Below are positions 45,742 to 54,003 of a DNA stretch of 64,000 nt, piece after piece. The DNA lies in contig NZ_CP097289.1 of the NCBI RefSeq assembly GCF_023498005.1, positions 6,882,001 to 6,946,000 of the forward strand. The letters are read 5' to 3'. Both the position numbers and the translations under genes were made by a program. Position 1 is the first letter of the stretch; each line of letters opens with the position of its first letter. The DNA comes from Streptomyces durmitorensis. Its GTDB lineage: Bacteria > Actinomycetota > Actinomycetes > Streptomycetales > Streptomycetaceae. The notes under the pieces are model-generated. The model was not told the origin of the DNA, ran no database searches, and saw only the letters and a program-made list of their open reading frames with translations.

Positions 45742-47001
45742 GTGACCACCACCCCCATACGCACGGTCCCGCCCACCGGGAAACCCGCGCACCGGGACGG
45801 CAACGTCCTGCGCTGGCTCGGTGCGTACAGTGCGTCCGCGGTCGGCGACAACGTCTATTACCTCGCCCTGTCCTGGGCCGTCATCCAGTCCGGCAGCCCC
45901 ACGCAGGCGGGTGTGGTCATGGCCGTCAGCGCCGTGCCGCGTGCGCTCCTGATGCTGGGCGGGGGAGTCGTCGCCGACCGGTTCGGGCCGCGCCGCGTCG
46001 TGATCGGCAGTGACGCGGTCCGGTGCGTCGCGGTGTTCGCGGTGGCGGCGCTGCTGCTCGTGGCGAGCCCCGGGGTGTGGCTGCTCGCCGGGCTCGGCTT
46101 CGTCTTCGGCGCCGTCGACGCGCTGTTCATGCCCGCGATGGGCGCGCTCCCGGCGCGGATCACGGGGCGGCATCAGCTGGCTCGTGTGCAGGGCATGCGG
46201 GGTCTGGTGATCCGTCTCGCCAACGTCGTGGGGGCACCCATCGGCGGGCTCGGCGTCGCGCTCGGCGGCTCGGCCGCGGCGTTCGGCATCGCCGGGCTGC
46301 TCTTCGCGGTGTCGCTGCCGCTGCTGCTGTCCGTCCGCATCGGGAAGCTGCCCACCGACGAAGGGGAGGGCGGGCGGACCGCGTGGCGTGAACTCGGCGA
46401 CGGGCTCCGGTACATCCGGCGGCACCGGACCCTCGCTCCGCTGATGGTGGTCGTCGCCCTGGCGGACCTGGGCTTCGTCGGGCCGCTGAACATCGGGCTC
46501 ACCCTGCTGGCCGACGAGCGCGGCTGGGGTGCTTCGGGTGTGGGTCTTGTCCTCGCCGGATTCGGCGCGGGTGCCGGGGGCTCGGCGCTCCTGCTGACCG
46601 TGCGGGGGTGGCTGCCGAGGGCGGGGCTCGTCGCGTCCGGGACGTGCGTCGCTGGAGCCGTCGGGATCGGCGCCGTGGCGTACGTGCCGAGCCTGCCACT
46701 CACGGCGGCGATGGCTCTGCTGGCCGGTCTCCTGGTGGGACTCACCGGGGCTCTGTCCGCCGCGCTGGCGCAGACCGAGTCGGACCCCGCGTACGTCGGC
46801 AGGGTCACCGCCGTCACCGGCCTGGTCAGCCTGGGCGTGGCGCCGCTGACGTATCCCTTGACGGGATGGGCCGTGGGGGTGTGGGGCACGGCCCCCGTCT
46901 TCACCGCCAGCGCGGCGACGTGCGTGCTCGCCGGTGTCTACGGGCTGTGCTCGCGAGGGCTGAGGGCGGCGGAGCTGCCGACCGCCCCGCCCCGGATGTG
47001 A
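45742..47001 (+). CDS. MFS transporter (drug exporter type)
   Basis: This 419-aa protein has about twelve hydrophobic helices, with the MFS loop motif VVADRFGPRRVVIGSDAVR between helices 2 and 3, indicating an exporter of the MdtH/EntS-like class. GTG 45742 lies 14 nt after the regulator. The substrate is unknown; regulation by the ArsR-type neighbour is inferred. The last eight codons (LPTAPPRM) lie in the first copy of the 182-bp repeat, so this end may have been shaped by duplication. Confidence 0.9.
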   Translation: MTTTPIRTVPPTGKPAHRDGNVLRWLGAYSASAVGDNVYYLALSWAVIQSGSPTQAGVVMAVSAVPRALLMLGGGVVADRFGPRRVVIGSDAVRCVAVFAVAALLLVASPGVWLLAGLGFVFGAVDALFMPAMGALPARITGRHQLARVQGMRGLVIRLANVVGAPIGGLGVALGGSAAAFGIAGLLFAVSLPLLLSVRIGKLPTDEGEGGRTAWRELGDGLRYIRRHRTLAPLMVVVALADLGFVGPLNIGLTLLADERGWGASGVGLVLAGFGAGAGGSALLLTVRGWLPRAGLVASGTCVAGAVGIGAVAYVPSLPLTAAMALLAGLLVGLTGALSAALAQTESDPAYVGRVTAVTGLVSLGVAPLTYPLTGWAVGVWGTAPVFTASAATCVLAGVYGLCSRGLRAAELPTAPPRM

Positions 47002-47549
47002 CGCGCACGCCTCTGCCGGGCGGCGACCGTGCGACCTCACCCCGGCAGTGACCGCGAGGCTCCGCCCCGGCCGTGACGGCGCGACTCCGGCCCTGCTGCC
47101 GTGCGGCTCCGCCCCCGCCGTGCCCGCGCGCCTCGGCCCGCCCGGCTCACCCCGGGATGCCGACCGCCCCGCCCCGGATGTGACGCGCACGCCTCTGCCG
47201 GGCGGCGACCGTGCGACCTCACCCCGGCAGTGACCGCGAGGCTCCGCCCCGGCCGTGACGGCGCGACTCCGGCCCTGCTGCCGTGCGGCTCCGCCCCCGC
47301 CGTGCCCGCGCGCCTCGGCCCGCCCCGCTCACCCCGGGATGCCGACCGCCCCGCCCCGGATGTGGCACGCATGCCTCTGCCGGGCGGCGACCGTGCGACC
47401 TCGCCCCGGCAGTGACCGCGAGGGTCTGCCCCCAGCAGTGACCGCGAGGCTCGGCCTCCGGCCGTGACGGCGCGACTCCGGCCCTGCTGCCGTGCGGCCA
47501 CGCCCCCGCCGTGCCCGCGCGCCTCGGCCCGCCCGGCTCACCCCGGGAT
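46976..47549. repeat. Three tandem copies of a 182-bp GC-rich repeat
   Basis: Copy 1 (46976-47157) and copy 2 (47158-47339) differ at only one base seen near their 3' ends. Copy 3 (47340-47549) is more diverged and carries an extra unit of about 28 bp. Copy 1 begins inside the MFS transporter 3' end. The period (182) is not a multiple of three, so open frames across the array are not conserved proteins. This array fills most of the 585-bp gap 47002-47586; nothing else was recognised there. Confidence 0.85.
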
Positions 47550-47586
47550 CGGGAAAGCCCGGACCTTGTGGGAACGCGGGGAAGGC

Positions 47587-47988
47587 CTACCCCGCGGGCG
47601 CGTCCTGCATGAGCTGCACCAGATTCCCCACCGTGTCGTCGAGCACCGCGGTGATCACCGGCCCCTGCGCCTCGGGCCCCTGCGTGAACCGGACCCCGAG
47701 GCCGACGAGCCGCTCGTGCTCGGCCCGCACATCGTCGACCCCGAAGACGATGCACGGGATCCCCGCCTCGTACAGCGCCTTGCGATAGGGCTCCGCGATG
47801 GGGCCCTCGCCCGGCTCCAGGAGCAGTTCCACGTCCGGCTGCGCGCCCGCCGCGCCCACGGTGACGAAGACCTGCCCCGCCACCATGTCGACGTGATGCC
47901 GGGTCTCGAAGCCCAGGACGTCCGTGTAGAAGGCGTGGGCCTTGGCCACGTCGTCCACGTACACCCCGGTCATCGCGACCCTGATCAT
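47587..47988 (-). CDS. VOC (glyoxalase/bleomycin-resistance) family protein
   Basis: This 133-aa protein has the paired beta-alpha-beta-beta-beta modules of the vicinal oxygen chelate fold: VAMTGVYVDDVAKAHAFYTDVLGFETRHHV, then PCIVFGVDDVRAEHERLVGLGVRF and VLDDTVGNLVQLMQ. His and Glu residues suited to metal binding are present. ATG 47988 overlaps the stop of the upstream gene (TGATG), so the two are coupled. The substrate is unknown. Confidence 0.85.
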   Translation of the reverse strand: MIRVAMTGVYVDDVAKAHAFYTDVLGFETRHHVDMVAGQVFVTVGAAGAQPDVELLLEPGEGPIAEPYRKALYEAGIPCIVFGVDDVRAEHERLVGLGVRFTQGPEAQGPVITAVLDDTVGNLVQLMQDAPAG

Positions 47989-48623
47989 CAGATGCCCAGT
48001 TGCTTGGCCTCGTGCAGCCGGGCGATCGCGTCCTTGTCGCCGTCGAGCTCGACGTTGGCCGCGTCCTGCCGCCCGTGCGCGAACATCAGCAGCTCGGAGG
48101 GCTCCCCGGTCACCGTCACCACGGGGGTGCCGCGGTGCGCCACCGCCGTCTGGCCGTCGGGGCGCCGCAGGACCATGCCCACCGGAGCCTTGCGGCCCAT
48201 CAGGCGGGCCATCTTCTCCAGGCGGGACCACAGGGCGTCCGAGAAGACCGGGTCGAGCTCGCGCGGCGTCCAGTCCGGCTGGGCGCGGCGCACGTCCTCG
48301 GTGTGGACGTAGAACTCGACGGCGTTCGACGCCTCGTCGATCTGCTTGAGGGAGAAGGGCGAGAAGCGCGGCGGACCCGTCCTGATCAGCTGGATCAGTT
48401 CCTCGTACGGCTTCGCGGCGAACTCGGCCTGCACACGCTCCAGGCGCGCGGCCAGCTGCTTGATCAGCATCCCGCCCGCGGCGTCCGCGCGGCGCTCGCG
48501 GACCACCACATGGGCCGCGAGATCACGGGTGTTCCAGCCCTCGCAGAGGGTGGGGGCGTCAGGGCCCTGCGCCTCCAACAGATCGGCGAGGAGAAGTCGT
48601 TCACGCTTGGCATGGGTCGACAT
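47988..48623 (-). CDS. TIGR03085-type maleylpyruvate isomerase-like metal-binding protein
   Basis: This 211-aa protein of the DinB/mycothiol-dependent maleylpyruvate isomerase superfamily has [22 protein letters not shown] near 25, where His and Glu act as metal ligands, and [18 protein letters not shown] near 105. TACGCT lies 7 nt upstream of ATG 48623 without a clear Shine-Dalgarno. The specific reaction is unknown; mycothiol-dependent thiol transfer is a family possibility. Divergent from hisI across 82 bp. Confidence 0.8.
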   Translation of the reverse strand: MSTHAKRERLLLADLLEAQGPDAPTLCEGWNTRDLAAHVVVRERRADAAGGMLIKQLAARLERVQAEFAAKPYEELIQLIRTGPPRFSPFSLKQIDEASNAVEFYVHTEDVRRAQPDWTPRELDPVFSDALWSRLEKMARLMGRKAPVGMVLRRPDGQTAVAHRGTPVVTVTGEPSELLMFAHGRQDAANVELDGDKDAIARLHEAKQLGI

Positions 48624-48630
48624 ACGCCCC

Positions 48631-48636
48631 AGCGTA
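48631..48636 (-). promoter_or_regulatory. Putative -10 of the TIGR03085-type gene
   Basis: On the minus strand TACGCT lies 7 nt before the ATG at 48623, consistent with leaderless transcription. Confidence 0.35.
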
Positions 48637-48693
48637 CGACTCGGTACGGCGTCCGCCCAGTGGACATGGCCCGGCGGGGTCACCGGAGCGCGG

Positions 48694-48699
48694 CACAAT
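48694..48699 (+). promoter_or_regulatory. Putative -10 of hisI
   Basis: CACAAT lies 6 nt before the hisI ATG with no Shine-Dalgarno, suggesting a leaderless message. Confidence 0.35.
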
Positions 48700-48705
48700 G
48701 TCCTC

Positions 48706-49086
48706 ATGACCGCCACGCCCCCGCCCAGCAGCCTCGACCCCGAGATCGCCGCCCGCCTCAAGCGCGACGCGGACGGACTCGTCCCCGCCATCGCCCAGCA
48801 GTACGACACCGGCGAGGTGCTGATGCTGGGCTGGATGGACGACGAGGCGCTGCACCGCACGCTCACCACGGGGCGCTGCACCTACTGGTCGCGCAGCCGC
48901 CAGGAGTACTGGGTCAAGGGCGACACGTCCGGGCACTTCCAGTACGTGAAGTCCGTGGCCCTGGACTGCGACGCGGACACCGTCCTGGTCCAGGTCGACC
49001 AGATCGGCGCCGCCTGTCACACCGGCACCCGCACATGCTTCGACGCCGACTCCCTCACCGTGTCCTTCACCGGCACCGGAGAGTGA
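48706..49086 (+). CDS. hisI: Phosphoribosyl-AMP cyclohydrolase
   Basis: HisI opens the purine ring of PR-AMP in histidine synthesis. The 126-aa monofunctional enzyme (HisE is separate in actinobacteria) has [16 protein letters not shown], the [17 protein letters not shown] signature, and zinc and Mg ligands in [12 protein letters not shown] and [13 protein letters not shown] 48706 has a CACAAT hexamer 6 nt upstream and no Shine-Dalgarno. The gene stands apart from the main his operon, next to trpE, and overlaps a convergent secreted-protein gene by 20 bp. Confidence 0.95.
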   Translation: MTATPPPSSLDPEIAARLKRDADGLVPAIAQQYDTGEVLMLGWMDDEALHRTLTTGRCTYWSRSRQEYWVKGDTSGHFQYVKSVALDCDADTVLVQVDQIGAACHTGTRTCFDADSLTVSFTGTGE

Positions 49087-49537
49087 TCGTCTCGCCGTCC
49101 CGCAGCACGATGCGGGACGGATCGCCGGCCCAGCGGCGCCCGGCGACATCGGCACCGCACTTCTCCCGTACGCCGCTAACACCCCACTCGGTCATGAACT
49201 GGCCCAGGGTGAAGTCCCGCCACTCCTCCGACTCCACGTGCAGGGTGCCCGTCGTGTCGTGCGTGTGCAGCGGGCTGTAGCGGGGCTTGGGGCCCGAGCG
49301 GTCGATGCCGATGTCCGCGGGGACGGTGACGGGACGGCCGCCGGAGTGCACCTTCAGGGTGGTGTGGATGTGCATGTCCATCGCCTCGGAGTCGAGCATC
49401 TCCAGACCCGCGGCCCGGACCCGCTCGGGCACGTCCTTGGGGGCGGGCCACACCACGGGGCCGGGGGCGGAGGCCGCGAACGCGGTCGAGGCGAGGAGGA
49501 GGGCAAGGGCGGGCAGCGTACGGCGGTTGGTCGTCAT
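49067..49537 (-). CDS. Small secreted protein, function unknown
   Basis: This 156-aa protein has an N-terminal signal peptide ([19 protein letters not shown]) and a mature domain with [28 protein letters not shown] and [13 protein letters not shown] similar His-rich THD(T/A)xGxxHVES..FTLGQF pattern occurs in many bacterial exported proteins of unknown function. A copper- or metal-binding role is possible from the histidines but unproven. ATG 49537. It is divergent from trpE and its 3' end overlaps hisI by 20 bp. Confidence 0.78.
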   Translation of the reverse strand: MTTNRRTLPALALLLASTAFAASAPGPVVWPAPKDVPERVRAAGLEMLDSEAMDMHIHTTLKVHSGGRPVTVPADIGIDRSGPKPRYSPLHTHDTTGTLHVESEEWRDFTLGQFMTEWGVSGVREKCGADVAGRRWAGDPSRIVLRDGETITLRCR

Positions 49538-49603
49538 CGTCCCGTTCTAGTGGCAGGCGCTGTGCCTGTCGGCCCGCAACACCGCCCGCCACCCGCACGG
49601 CCG

Positions 49604-49609
49604 TAAGCT
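49604..49609 (+). promoter_or_regulatory. Putative -10 of trpE
   Basis: TAAGCT is followed by 6 nt and the trpE ATG. No leader peptide or attenuator can fit in the 78-bp gap, so expression seems to depend on a promoter at this point. Confidence 0.4.
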
Positions 49610-49615
49610 CCTCCC

Positions 49616-51118
49616 ATGGATCTCGAGACCTTCCGCAAGCTCGCGAGCGACCGCCGAGTGATCCCCGTCAGCCGCAGGCTCCTCGCGGACGGTGACACTC
49701 CGGTCGGGCTCTACCGCAAGCTGGCCGCAGAGCGCACCGGCACGTTCCTCCTGGAGTCCGCGGAGAACGGCCGGTCCTGGTCTCGCTACTCCTTCGTCGG
49801 CGTCCGCAGCGCCGCCACCCTCACCACCCGCGACGGCGAGGCCCACTGGCTGGGCACCCCGCCCGTCGGCGTCCCCACATCGGGTGACCCGCTCGACGCC
49901 CTGCGCGCCACCGTCGAGGCCCTGCACACCCCGCACGACCTGGCGTCCGGGATGCCGCCCTTCACCGGCGGCATGGTCGGGTACCTCGGCTACGACATCG
50001 TGCGCCGCCTGGAGAAGATCGGCCCCGGCGAGCGGGACGACCTCGAGCTGCCCGAGCTGACCATGCTGCTCACCAGCGACCTCGCCGTCCTCGACCACTG
50101 GGACGGGTCCGTCCTGTTGATCGCCAACGCGATCAACCACAACGACCTGGAGACGGGCGTCGACGAGGCCTACGCCGACGCGGTCGCCCGCCTCGACACC
50201 ATGGAGGCCGACCTGTCGCGGGCCGTCTCCCAGCCCCCGGCCGCGCTGCCGCCGTCCGAGCTCCCGGAGTACACCGCGCTGTGGGGCGGCGAGCAGTACC
50301 AGGAAGCCGTCGAGGACATCAAGGAGCGCATCCGCGCGGGCGAGGCCTTCCAGGTCGTCCCCTCCCAGCGCTTCGAAACCCCTTGTGAAGCAAGCGCGTT
50401 GGACGTCTACCGCGTGCTGCGGGCCACCAACCCGTCGCCGTACATGTACCTCTTCCGCTTCGACGGATTCGACGTGGCCGGGTCCTCGCCCGAGGCCCTC
50501 GTCAAGGTCGAGGACGGGCGCGCCATGGTGCACCCCATCGCGGGCACCCGGCCGCGCGGCGCGACCCCGCAGGAGGACCAGGCACTCGCCGACGAGCTGC
50601 TCGCCGACCCCAAGGAGCGGGCCGAGCACCTGATGCTGGTCGACCTGGGCCGCAACGACCTGGGGCGCGTCTGCGAGCCGGGCTCGGTCGAGGTCGTCGA
50701 CTTCATGTCCATCGAGCGGTACTCGCACGTCATGCACATCGTGTCGACGGTCACGGGACAGGTGGCCGAAGGGCACACCGCCTTCGACGTCCTCACGGCC
50801 TGCTTCCCCGCGGGCACCCTCTCCGGCGCCCCCAAGCCCCGCGCGATGCAGATCATCGACGAGCTCGAACCCTCCCGGCGCGGCCTGTACGGCGGGTGTG
50901 TCGGATATCTCGACTTCGCAGGCGACTCCGACACCGCCATCGCCATCCGCACCGCGCTCCTGCGCGAGGGCACGGCATACGTCCAGGCGGGCGCCGGGGT
51001 CGTCGCCGACTCCGACCCCGTGGCCGAGGACACCGAGTGCCGCAACAAGGCGGCGGCGGTCCTGCGGGCCATCCACACGGCGAACCGGCTGCGGCGTCCC
51101 GATGGACGTGAGGGATAG
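49616..51118 (+). CDS. trpE: Anthranilate synthase component I
   Basis: TrpE makes anthranilate from chorismate with ammonia from TrpG, not encoded nearby. The 500-aa protein has the tryptophan feedback element LLES (near 44-47), and the chorismate-binding core [62 protein letters not shown] and [11 protein letters not shown]. It is not fused to the amidotransferase. Leader-peptide attenuation seems absent, with ATG 49616 just 6 nt after a -10-like hexamer. The next gene starts 7 nt after the stop. Confidence 0.96.
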   Translation: MDLETFRKLASDRRVIPVSRRLLADGDTPVGLYRKLAAERTGTFLLESAENGRSWSRYSFVGVRSAATLTTRDGEAHWLGTPPVGVPTSGDPLDALRATVEALHTPHDLASGMPPFTGGMVGYLGYDIVRRLEKIGPGERDDLELPELTMLLTSDLAVLDHWDGSVLLIANAINHNDLETGVDEAYADAVARLDTMEADLSRAVSQPPAALPPSELPEYTALWGGEQYQEAVEDIKERIRAGEAFQVVPSQRFETPCEASALDVYRVLRATNPSPYMYLFRFDGFDVAGSSPEALVKVEDGRAMVHPIAGTRPRGATPQEDQALADELLADPKERAEHLMLVDLGRNDLGRVCEPGSVEVVDFMSIERYSHVMHIVSTVTGQVAEGHTAFDVLTACFPAGTLSGAPKPRAMQIIDELEPSRRGLYGGCVGYLDFAGDSDTAIAIRTALLREGTAYVQAGAGVVADSDPVAEDTECRNKAAAVLRAIHTANRLRRPDGREG

Positions 51119-51125
51119 TGGAGGG

Positions 51126-51797
51126 GTGACTTCTGCCGTACCACCGCCCCGCACCCAGGCCGCCGACGCAGCCGATGCCGACGCCGAGCCCGAGACCCGG
51201 GCCCAGCGCAGCGGTCGCCGCAGCATCGCCGTGGCCCTGCTGTTCGGCGCGGTCGGCGCGGCCCTCACGCTGCTCGCGTCCCGCCAGACCTGGGCGCAGG
51301 GCACCGCTTCCGTGGCGGGCGGCGAGCTGCCGCTGAGCGCCACGGGCAGCGACGTCACGGGCGTGCCCGCGGCCCTGGCGATAGTGGGGCTCGCCGCGCT
51401 CGTCGCCGTCTTCGCCGTCCGCAAGGCCGGGCGGATGCTGGTCTCGCTGCTGCTCACGCTGAGCGGCGCGGGCACCGTGGCCGCCGCGCTCCTGGCCGCC
51501 GAGGACAGCAGCGCGCTCGACGAGAAGGCCGCGGAGGCCTCCGGCGACGCCGCCGCGACGATCGGTGATCTCAGCCACACGGCCTGGCCGTACGCCGCGG
51601 CGGGCGCGGGCCTGCTGCTCCTGATCGCCGGGCTGCTCGCCCTGACGTACGGCAGGTCCTGGCCCGCGATGTCGGGACGCTACGAACGCGACGGCGCGCC
51701 GCGCCCGCGCAAGGCGCCGCCCAAGGTCGACCCGGACCGCCCCGAAGACCTGTGGAAGGCCCTCGACCGCGGCGAGGACCCGACGCGCGAGGCATGA
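51126..51797 (+). CDS. TIGR02234-type trp-operon membrane protein
   Basis: This 223-aa protein has about four hydrophobic helices (SIAVALLFGAVGAALTLLAS first), a conserved SRQTWAQG loop and a polar tail. It fits the actinobacterial trp-region conserved hypothetical membrane protein family. GTG 51126 lies 7 nt after trpE, and the gene is almost certainly cotranscribed with it. Function not established; an effect on tryptophan or aromatic export is only a guess. Confidence 0.85.
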   Translation: MTSAVPPPRTQAADAADADAEPETRAQRSGRRSIAVALLFGAVGAALTLLASRQTWAQGTASVAGGELPLSATGSDVTGVPAALAIVGLAALVAVFAVRKAGRMLVSLLLTLSGAGTVAAALLAAEDSSALDEKAAEASGDAAATIGDLSHTAWPYAAAGAGLLLLIAGLLALTYGRSWPAMSGRYERDGAPRPRKAPPKVDPDRPEDLWKALDRGEDPTREA

Positions 51798-51898
51798 CCC
51801 CGCGTCCGTACCCGCGCGCGCGTACGGGACAATGGAGCGGTGAGCGTTCGGCTCACCCCACGCATCACCACCACGCATACAGCAACGAGGAGCAAGTC

Positions 51899-52135
51899 AT
51901 GGCGGGCACGAGCCACGGACACACCCCGGCCGCCTGGACCGGTGTCATCATCGCCTTCATCGGTTTCTGCGTATCGGGTGCCTTCATGGTGATGGCCAAC
52001 CCGCTGGGCTTCTGGGCCGGCATGGTCATCATCGCCGCCGGTGGCGTCGTGGGCATGGTCATGCGTGCCGCGGGCCTCGGCCAGGTGAAGCGCCAGCGGC
52101 AGCCGCAGGGGCAGCTCGCGCACTCCGAGGGCTGA
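51899..52135 (+). CDS. HGxxPAAW-type small membrane protein
   Basis: This 78-aa protein begins MAGTSHGHTPAAW (the HGxxPAAW motif) followed by two hydrophobic helices (TGVIIAFIGFCVSGAFMVM and GMVIIAAGGVVGMVMRAAG) and a basic Gln-rich tail. ATG 51899 has AACGAGGAG 6 nt upstream. The family is found mainly in actinobacteria near trp genes. Role unknown. Confidence 0.85.
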   Translation: MAGTSHGHTPAAWTGVIIAFIGFCVSGAFMVMANPLGFWAGMVIIAAGGVVGMVMRAAGLGQVKRQRQPQGQLAHSEG

Positions 52136-52155
52136 AGTCCTCACCGACGTACGAG

Positions 52156-52193
52156 GGAGGCGGTCCCGGCAGGTGCCGGGGCGGCCTCCTTTC
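52156..52193 (+). terminator. Terminator after the HGxxPAAW gene
   Basis: An imperfect hairpin pairs GGAGGC (52156-52161) and CCCGGCA with TGCCGGG and GCCTCC, has a short loop and is followed by TTT. It closes the trpE transcription unit. Confidence 0.7.
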
Positions 52194-52233
52194 GCGTTTC
52201 CCTGCCGGGCACGGGCCACCGCCGAAGGGCAGA

Positions 52234-52677
52234 ATGCATCGGGTGAACGCTGAACCCGAGAGCGCGGCACCACCGACCGGCACCGCACTGCGGCGGCTCG
52301 CCGTGCCCGTCGGAGTGCTCGGCTCGGTGATCGCCGCCTTCGCCTACGTCGGGACGGTCGACCCGAATGAACCCGGCCACTACCCCACCTGTCCGCTGCT
52401 GCAGCTCACCGGCGTCTTCTGCCCCGGCTGCGGCGGACTGCGCAGCGCTCACGCCTTCATCCACGGAGACCTCACGACGGCACTGGGCGCCAACGCGCTC
52501 GCCGTCGTGGGCTACGGCCTCTTCGCGGTCGTGTGGACCCTCTGGGCGGCCCGCGCGGCGCGCGGGCGACGGCTGCGGATCGAGTTGGGGCCCGCACAGC
52601 TGTACGGGATCGGGGTGCTGATCGCCGTGTTCACCCTCGTACGCAATCTGCCGTTCGGGGCATGGCTGCACCCTTGA
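52234..52677 (+). CDS. DUF2752 membrane protein
   Basis: This 147-aa protein has two or three hydrophobic helices and the DUF2752 signature [19 protein letters not shown], three cysteines possibly forming a metal or thiol site. ATG 52234; an in-frame GTG at 52243 is an alternative start. Function unknown. It lies between the trpE unit and trpC, a conserved location in Streptomyces. Confidence 0.85.
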   Translation: MHRVNAEPESAAPPTGTALRRLAVPVGVLGSVIAAFAYVGTVDPNEPGHYPTCPLLQLTGVFCPGCGGLRSAHAFIHGDLTTALGANALAVVGYGLFAVVWTLWAARAARGRRLRIELGPAQLYGIGVLIAVFTLVRNLPFGAWLHP

Positions 52678-52862
52678 TATTTCGAGAAACCGCAGGCAGC
52701 GGGGGTGCCAGGTGTCCAGGTCGTGGGACTGGCGTCAACCGGATGCGGGGCCTTCGCCCTCCTGCGGATACCATCGCAGTGACCATCGGAATGCCGGATG
52801 AGGCAGCCGAACAGCTTGAGGTTCAAACAAAAGCTTCACCGTCAGGGAAGGGGGCCGCTCGC

Positions 52863-53672
52863 GTGAGTGTGCTCGACGAGATCATCGACGGAGTCCGTGC
52901 CGACCTCGCGGAACGGCAGGCGCGCGTCAGCCTCGACGAGCTCAAGGAGCGCGCGGCCAAGGCTCCCGCGGCCAAGGACGGGGTCGCCGCGCTGCGTGGC
53001 GACGGCGTCAAGGTCATCTGCGAGGTCAAGCGCTCCAGCCCGTCCAAGGGCGCGCTCGCCGCGATCGCCGACCCGGCAGGGCTCGCCGCCGACTACGAAG
53101 CGGGCGGCGCCGCCGTCATCTCCGTGCTCACCGAGGAGCGCCGCTTCGGCGGTTCGCTCGCCGACCTGGAGGCCGTCCGGGCCAAGGTCGACATCCCGGT
53201 GCTCCGCAAGGACTTCATCGTCACCTCGTACCAGCTGTGGGAGGCGCGCGCGTACGGCGCCGACCTCGCCCTGCTGATCGTGGCCGCCCTGGAGCAGCCC
53301 GCCCTGGAGTCCCTCATCGAGCGCGCCCATTCGATCGGCCTCACGCCGATCGTCGAGGTGCACGACGAGGACGAGGCCGAGCGGGCCGTGGACGCGGGCG
53401 CGCGGGTCATCGGCGTCAACAACCGCGACCTCAAGACCCTTAAGGTCGACCGCTCCACCTTCGAGCGCGTCGCGCCCGAGCTGCCGGACAGCGTCGTCAA
53501 GATCGCCGAGTCCGGTGTGCGCGGGCCGCACGACCTCATCGCGTTCGCCAACGCGGGCGCCGACGCGGTGCTCGTGGGCGAGTCCCTGGTGACCGGCCGC
53601 GATCCGAAGGGCGCGGTCTCCGACCTGGTCGCCGCGGGCGCGCACCCTGCTCTCCGCCACGGGCGGAGCTGA
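52863..53672 (+). CDS. trpC: Indole-3-glycerol phosphate synthase
   Basis: TrpC closes the indole ring. The 269-aa TIM barrel has [14 protein letters not shown] with a catalytic Lys, [32 protein letters not shown] and [11 protein letters not shown] use GTG 52863; the frame is open upstream and includes ATG 52792, but the extension lacks conserved sequence. The 185-bp upstream gap holds a TACCAT hexamer (52769-52774) but no leader peptide with Trp codons. Confidence 0.95.
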   Translation: MSVLDEIIDGVRADLAERQARVSLDELKERAAKAPAAKDGVAALRGDGVKVICEVKRSSPSKGALAAIADPAGLAADYEAGGAAVISVLTEERRFGGSLADLEAVRAKVDIPVLRKDFIVTSYQLWEARAYGADLALLIVAALEQPALESLIERAHSIGLTPIVEVHDEDEAERAVDAGARVIGVNNRDLKTLKVDRSTFERVAPELPDSVVKIAESGVRGPHDLIAFANAGADAVLVGESLVTGRDPKGAVSDLVAAGAHPALRHGRS

Positions 53673-53681
53673 CCCCTCCCG

Positions 53682-53903
53682 ATGACCGCCTTCGCCCGCC
53701 TCGCACCCGGCTGCCGCCCTCGCGGCTGCCGGGCGCCTGCGCGGCGCGTGCGGGGCCGCAGGGTGCGGTACGTCATCGGAGATGAGCCGGGTCAGGTGAA
53801 CGGGATGCGATGGCCGAGCGCCCCGTCAGGGGCGCGGGGAACTGCGCGATCAGCCACGGCGTCGCGTCGGCCGGACGAATCGTCTGCCCTTCACGGCGCG
53901 TAG
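53682..53903 (+). CDS. trpM: TrpM, small trp-operon regulatory protein
   Basis: This 73-aa basic protein reads MTAFARLAPGCRPRGCRAP, then RGRRVRYVIGDEPGQVNGMRW. Position between trpC and trpB and the Cys/Arg-rich start match TrpM of S. coelicolor, a small modulator of tryptophan synthesis and differentiation. ATG 53682; the Shine-Dalgarno is weak. From residue 49 the frame runs into the left arm of an inverted-repeat element, which supplies the last 25 codons and the stop. The natural C-terminus may therefore be altered. Confidence 0.75.
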   Translation: MTAFARLAPGCRPRGCRAPARRVRGRRVRYVIGDEPGQVNGMRWPSAPSGARGTARSATASRRPDESSALHGA

Positions 53904-53960
53904 CCGTCCTCACCCCGGTGGGGCTTGCTCGCGCAGTTCCCCGCGCCCCTGGCGGGGTCG
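53818..53960. repeat. Dispersed inverted-repeat (REP-like) element in trpM-trpB
   Basis: A perfect 23-bp inverted repeat (53827-53849 and 53929-53951), containing GGGGCGCGGGGAACTGCGCG, flanks about 80 bp. The left arm also forms a local GCGCCCC-gtca-GGGGCGC hairpin (53818-53835). From memory this motif recurs often in Streptomyces intergenic DNA. It occupies the 3' end of trpM and most of the gap to trpB. Confidence 0.7.
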
Positions 53961-54003
53961 ATCGCACCGCAGATCACCCATTCACGCCATGTGAGGTAGA
54001 GGC

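Noticed and set aside
47037..47755. Minus-strand open frames across the 182-bp repeats
   Set aside because: The repeat length is not a multiple of three, so the frame shifts between copies. The products are Arg/Gly/Ser-rich low complexity without conserved motifs.
49538..49615. Tryptophan leader-peptide attenuator before trpE
   Set aside because: The gap is only 78 bp and has no Trp-codon reading frame or terminator-antiterminator pair.
52792..52862. In-frame upstream ATG as trpC start
   Set aside because: The extension ([12 protein letters not shown]) is not typical of TrpC, and GTG 52863 gives the family length of 269 residues.
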